The notes beneath the pieces are model-generated. The model saw nothing but the letters and a program-made list of their open reading frames with translations. It had not been told where the DNA came from and did no database searches. This document shows positions 63,544 through 64,000 of a stretch of 64,000 nucleotides of DNA, in pieces (the first letter of the stretch is position 1; each line of letters begins with the position of its first letter). A program made the position numbers and the translations under genes. This DNA comes from Lepas anatifera. Lineage: Eukaryota > Arthropoda > Thecostraca > Lepadidae. The DNA lies in assembly GCA_034440635.1 (NCBI GenBank), contig JAOTON010001068.1, positions 62,001 through 126,000 of the forward strand, written 5' to 3'.

Positions 63544-64000
63544 CATGCGCCCCGCTGGAGGGGGGCGAAATTCGCCCCCTCCTGGTTCTCCCCAGATAGT
63601 TAAAAAAACGAAGAGACGCAGAGCAACGAAACTTACAGTACATTGTCCCTAATCAAATTTTCACATATTACCACATTTTTTAGTTAAGGTCATGTCAGGT
63701 CAAGGAGCTATTCAAGGTCAAGTGACCAGACCTCAAAGCCTAAAATCACGAGTTTGAAGCGGCGCCCAGGGAACATGAGATAACCGATCAGATTAAAACT
63801 TCCACAATATGATAAGGTCATTAGGGTCTCCAAATCTAGTGTCTCAGAATTTTGATATTGTTGACCTAACGTGGGGTCAGTTTTTTGGTCACCCCATTAT
63901 AAGTCTATGGTGAAAAATAGAAAGGGCTCGTTTTTGGTAAATACTGGATAGATAAAGCTGGAAGTCCTCAAACCATCTATTCCTATCACGATATTGACCA
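63544..64000 (-). mobile_element. Left end of another TTAA-type element, cut by the window edge
   Basis: After TTAA at 63540-63543 comes CATGCGCCCCGCTGG, then a palindrome whose centre is GGGGGCGAAATTCGCCCCC (about 63560-63580), an A run and a purine-rich block, then AGGTCA-rich sequence. This is the module cassette in minus orientation with a further, different palindrome. The other end is beyond the window. Confidence 0.6.

Overview
The window reads as non-genic DNA from an animal nuclear genome, most likely an invertebrate. The sequence alone does not fix the species. Every recognisable coding region belongs to a transposable element: an intact APE-type LINE, fossil LINE 3' ends, and the GIY-YIG endonuclease end of a Penelope-like element. 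Around these lie hAT, TTAA-type (piggyBac-like), mariner-type and tRNA-SINE insertions plus long CT, TA and about 28-bp tandem arrays. I see no convincing host gene, rRNA, functional tRNA or CRISPR.

The backbone is a tandem array of a roughly 9-kb unit with two halves, X and Y. The order is X1 (632-4962), an unrelated stretch with a hAT insertion (4963-10822), Y1 (10823-16046), X2 (16047-20292), Y2 (20293-40511), X3 (40512-44380), Y3 (44381-51927) and X4 (51928-61930). Y2 looks huge because a 12,976-bp hAT insertion and a 2,128-bp Penelope-like insertion split it. X4 is split by a LINE and by a piggyBac-like element, and Y3 by a 2,453-bp hAT element. Because the copies supply empty sites, most insertions can be bounded to the base together with their target-site duplications: 8 bp for hAT, TTAA for the piggyBac-like elements, TA for a MITE, 12-16 bp for retroelements.

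Both X and Y are built from divergent modules rich in AGGTCA/TGACCT hexamers. Several modules end in a fixed layout: a GC hairpin, a T-tract/A-tract, a second palindrome and a TTAA. The stems differ in sequence between modules but stay self-complementary. Two complete TTAA-bounded elements with terminal inverted repeats of this kind sit side by side at 25482-27074, so the modules are probably remains of a non-autonomous TTAA-transposon family.

The most striking structure is a perfect 278-bp palindrome (15710-15987) inside a 14-bp target duplication. It carries hammerhead-ribozyme-like cores and a single asymmetric tail of about 43 nt. The element at 36863-38990 has the same plan (inverted arms, hammerhead-like core, one tail of 40 nt) and also encodes the endonuclease in both arms. 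The palindrome therefore looks like a minimal Penelope-like derivative.
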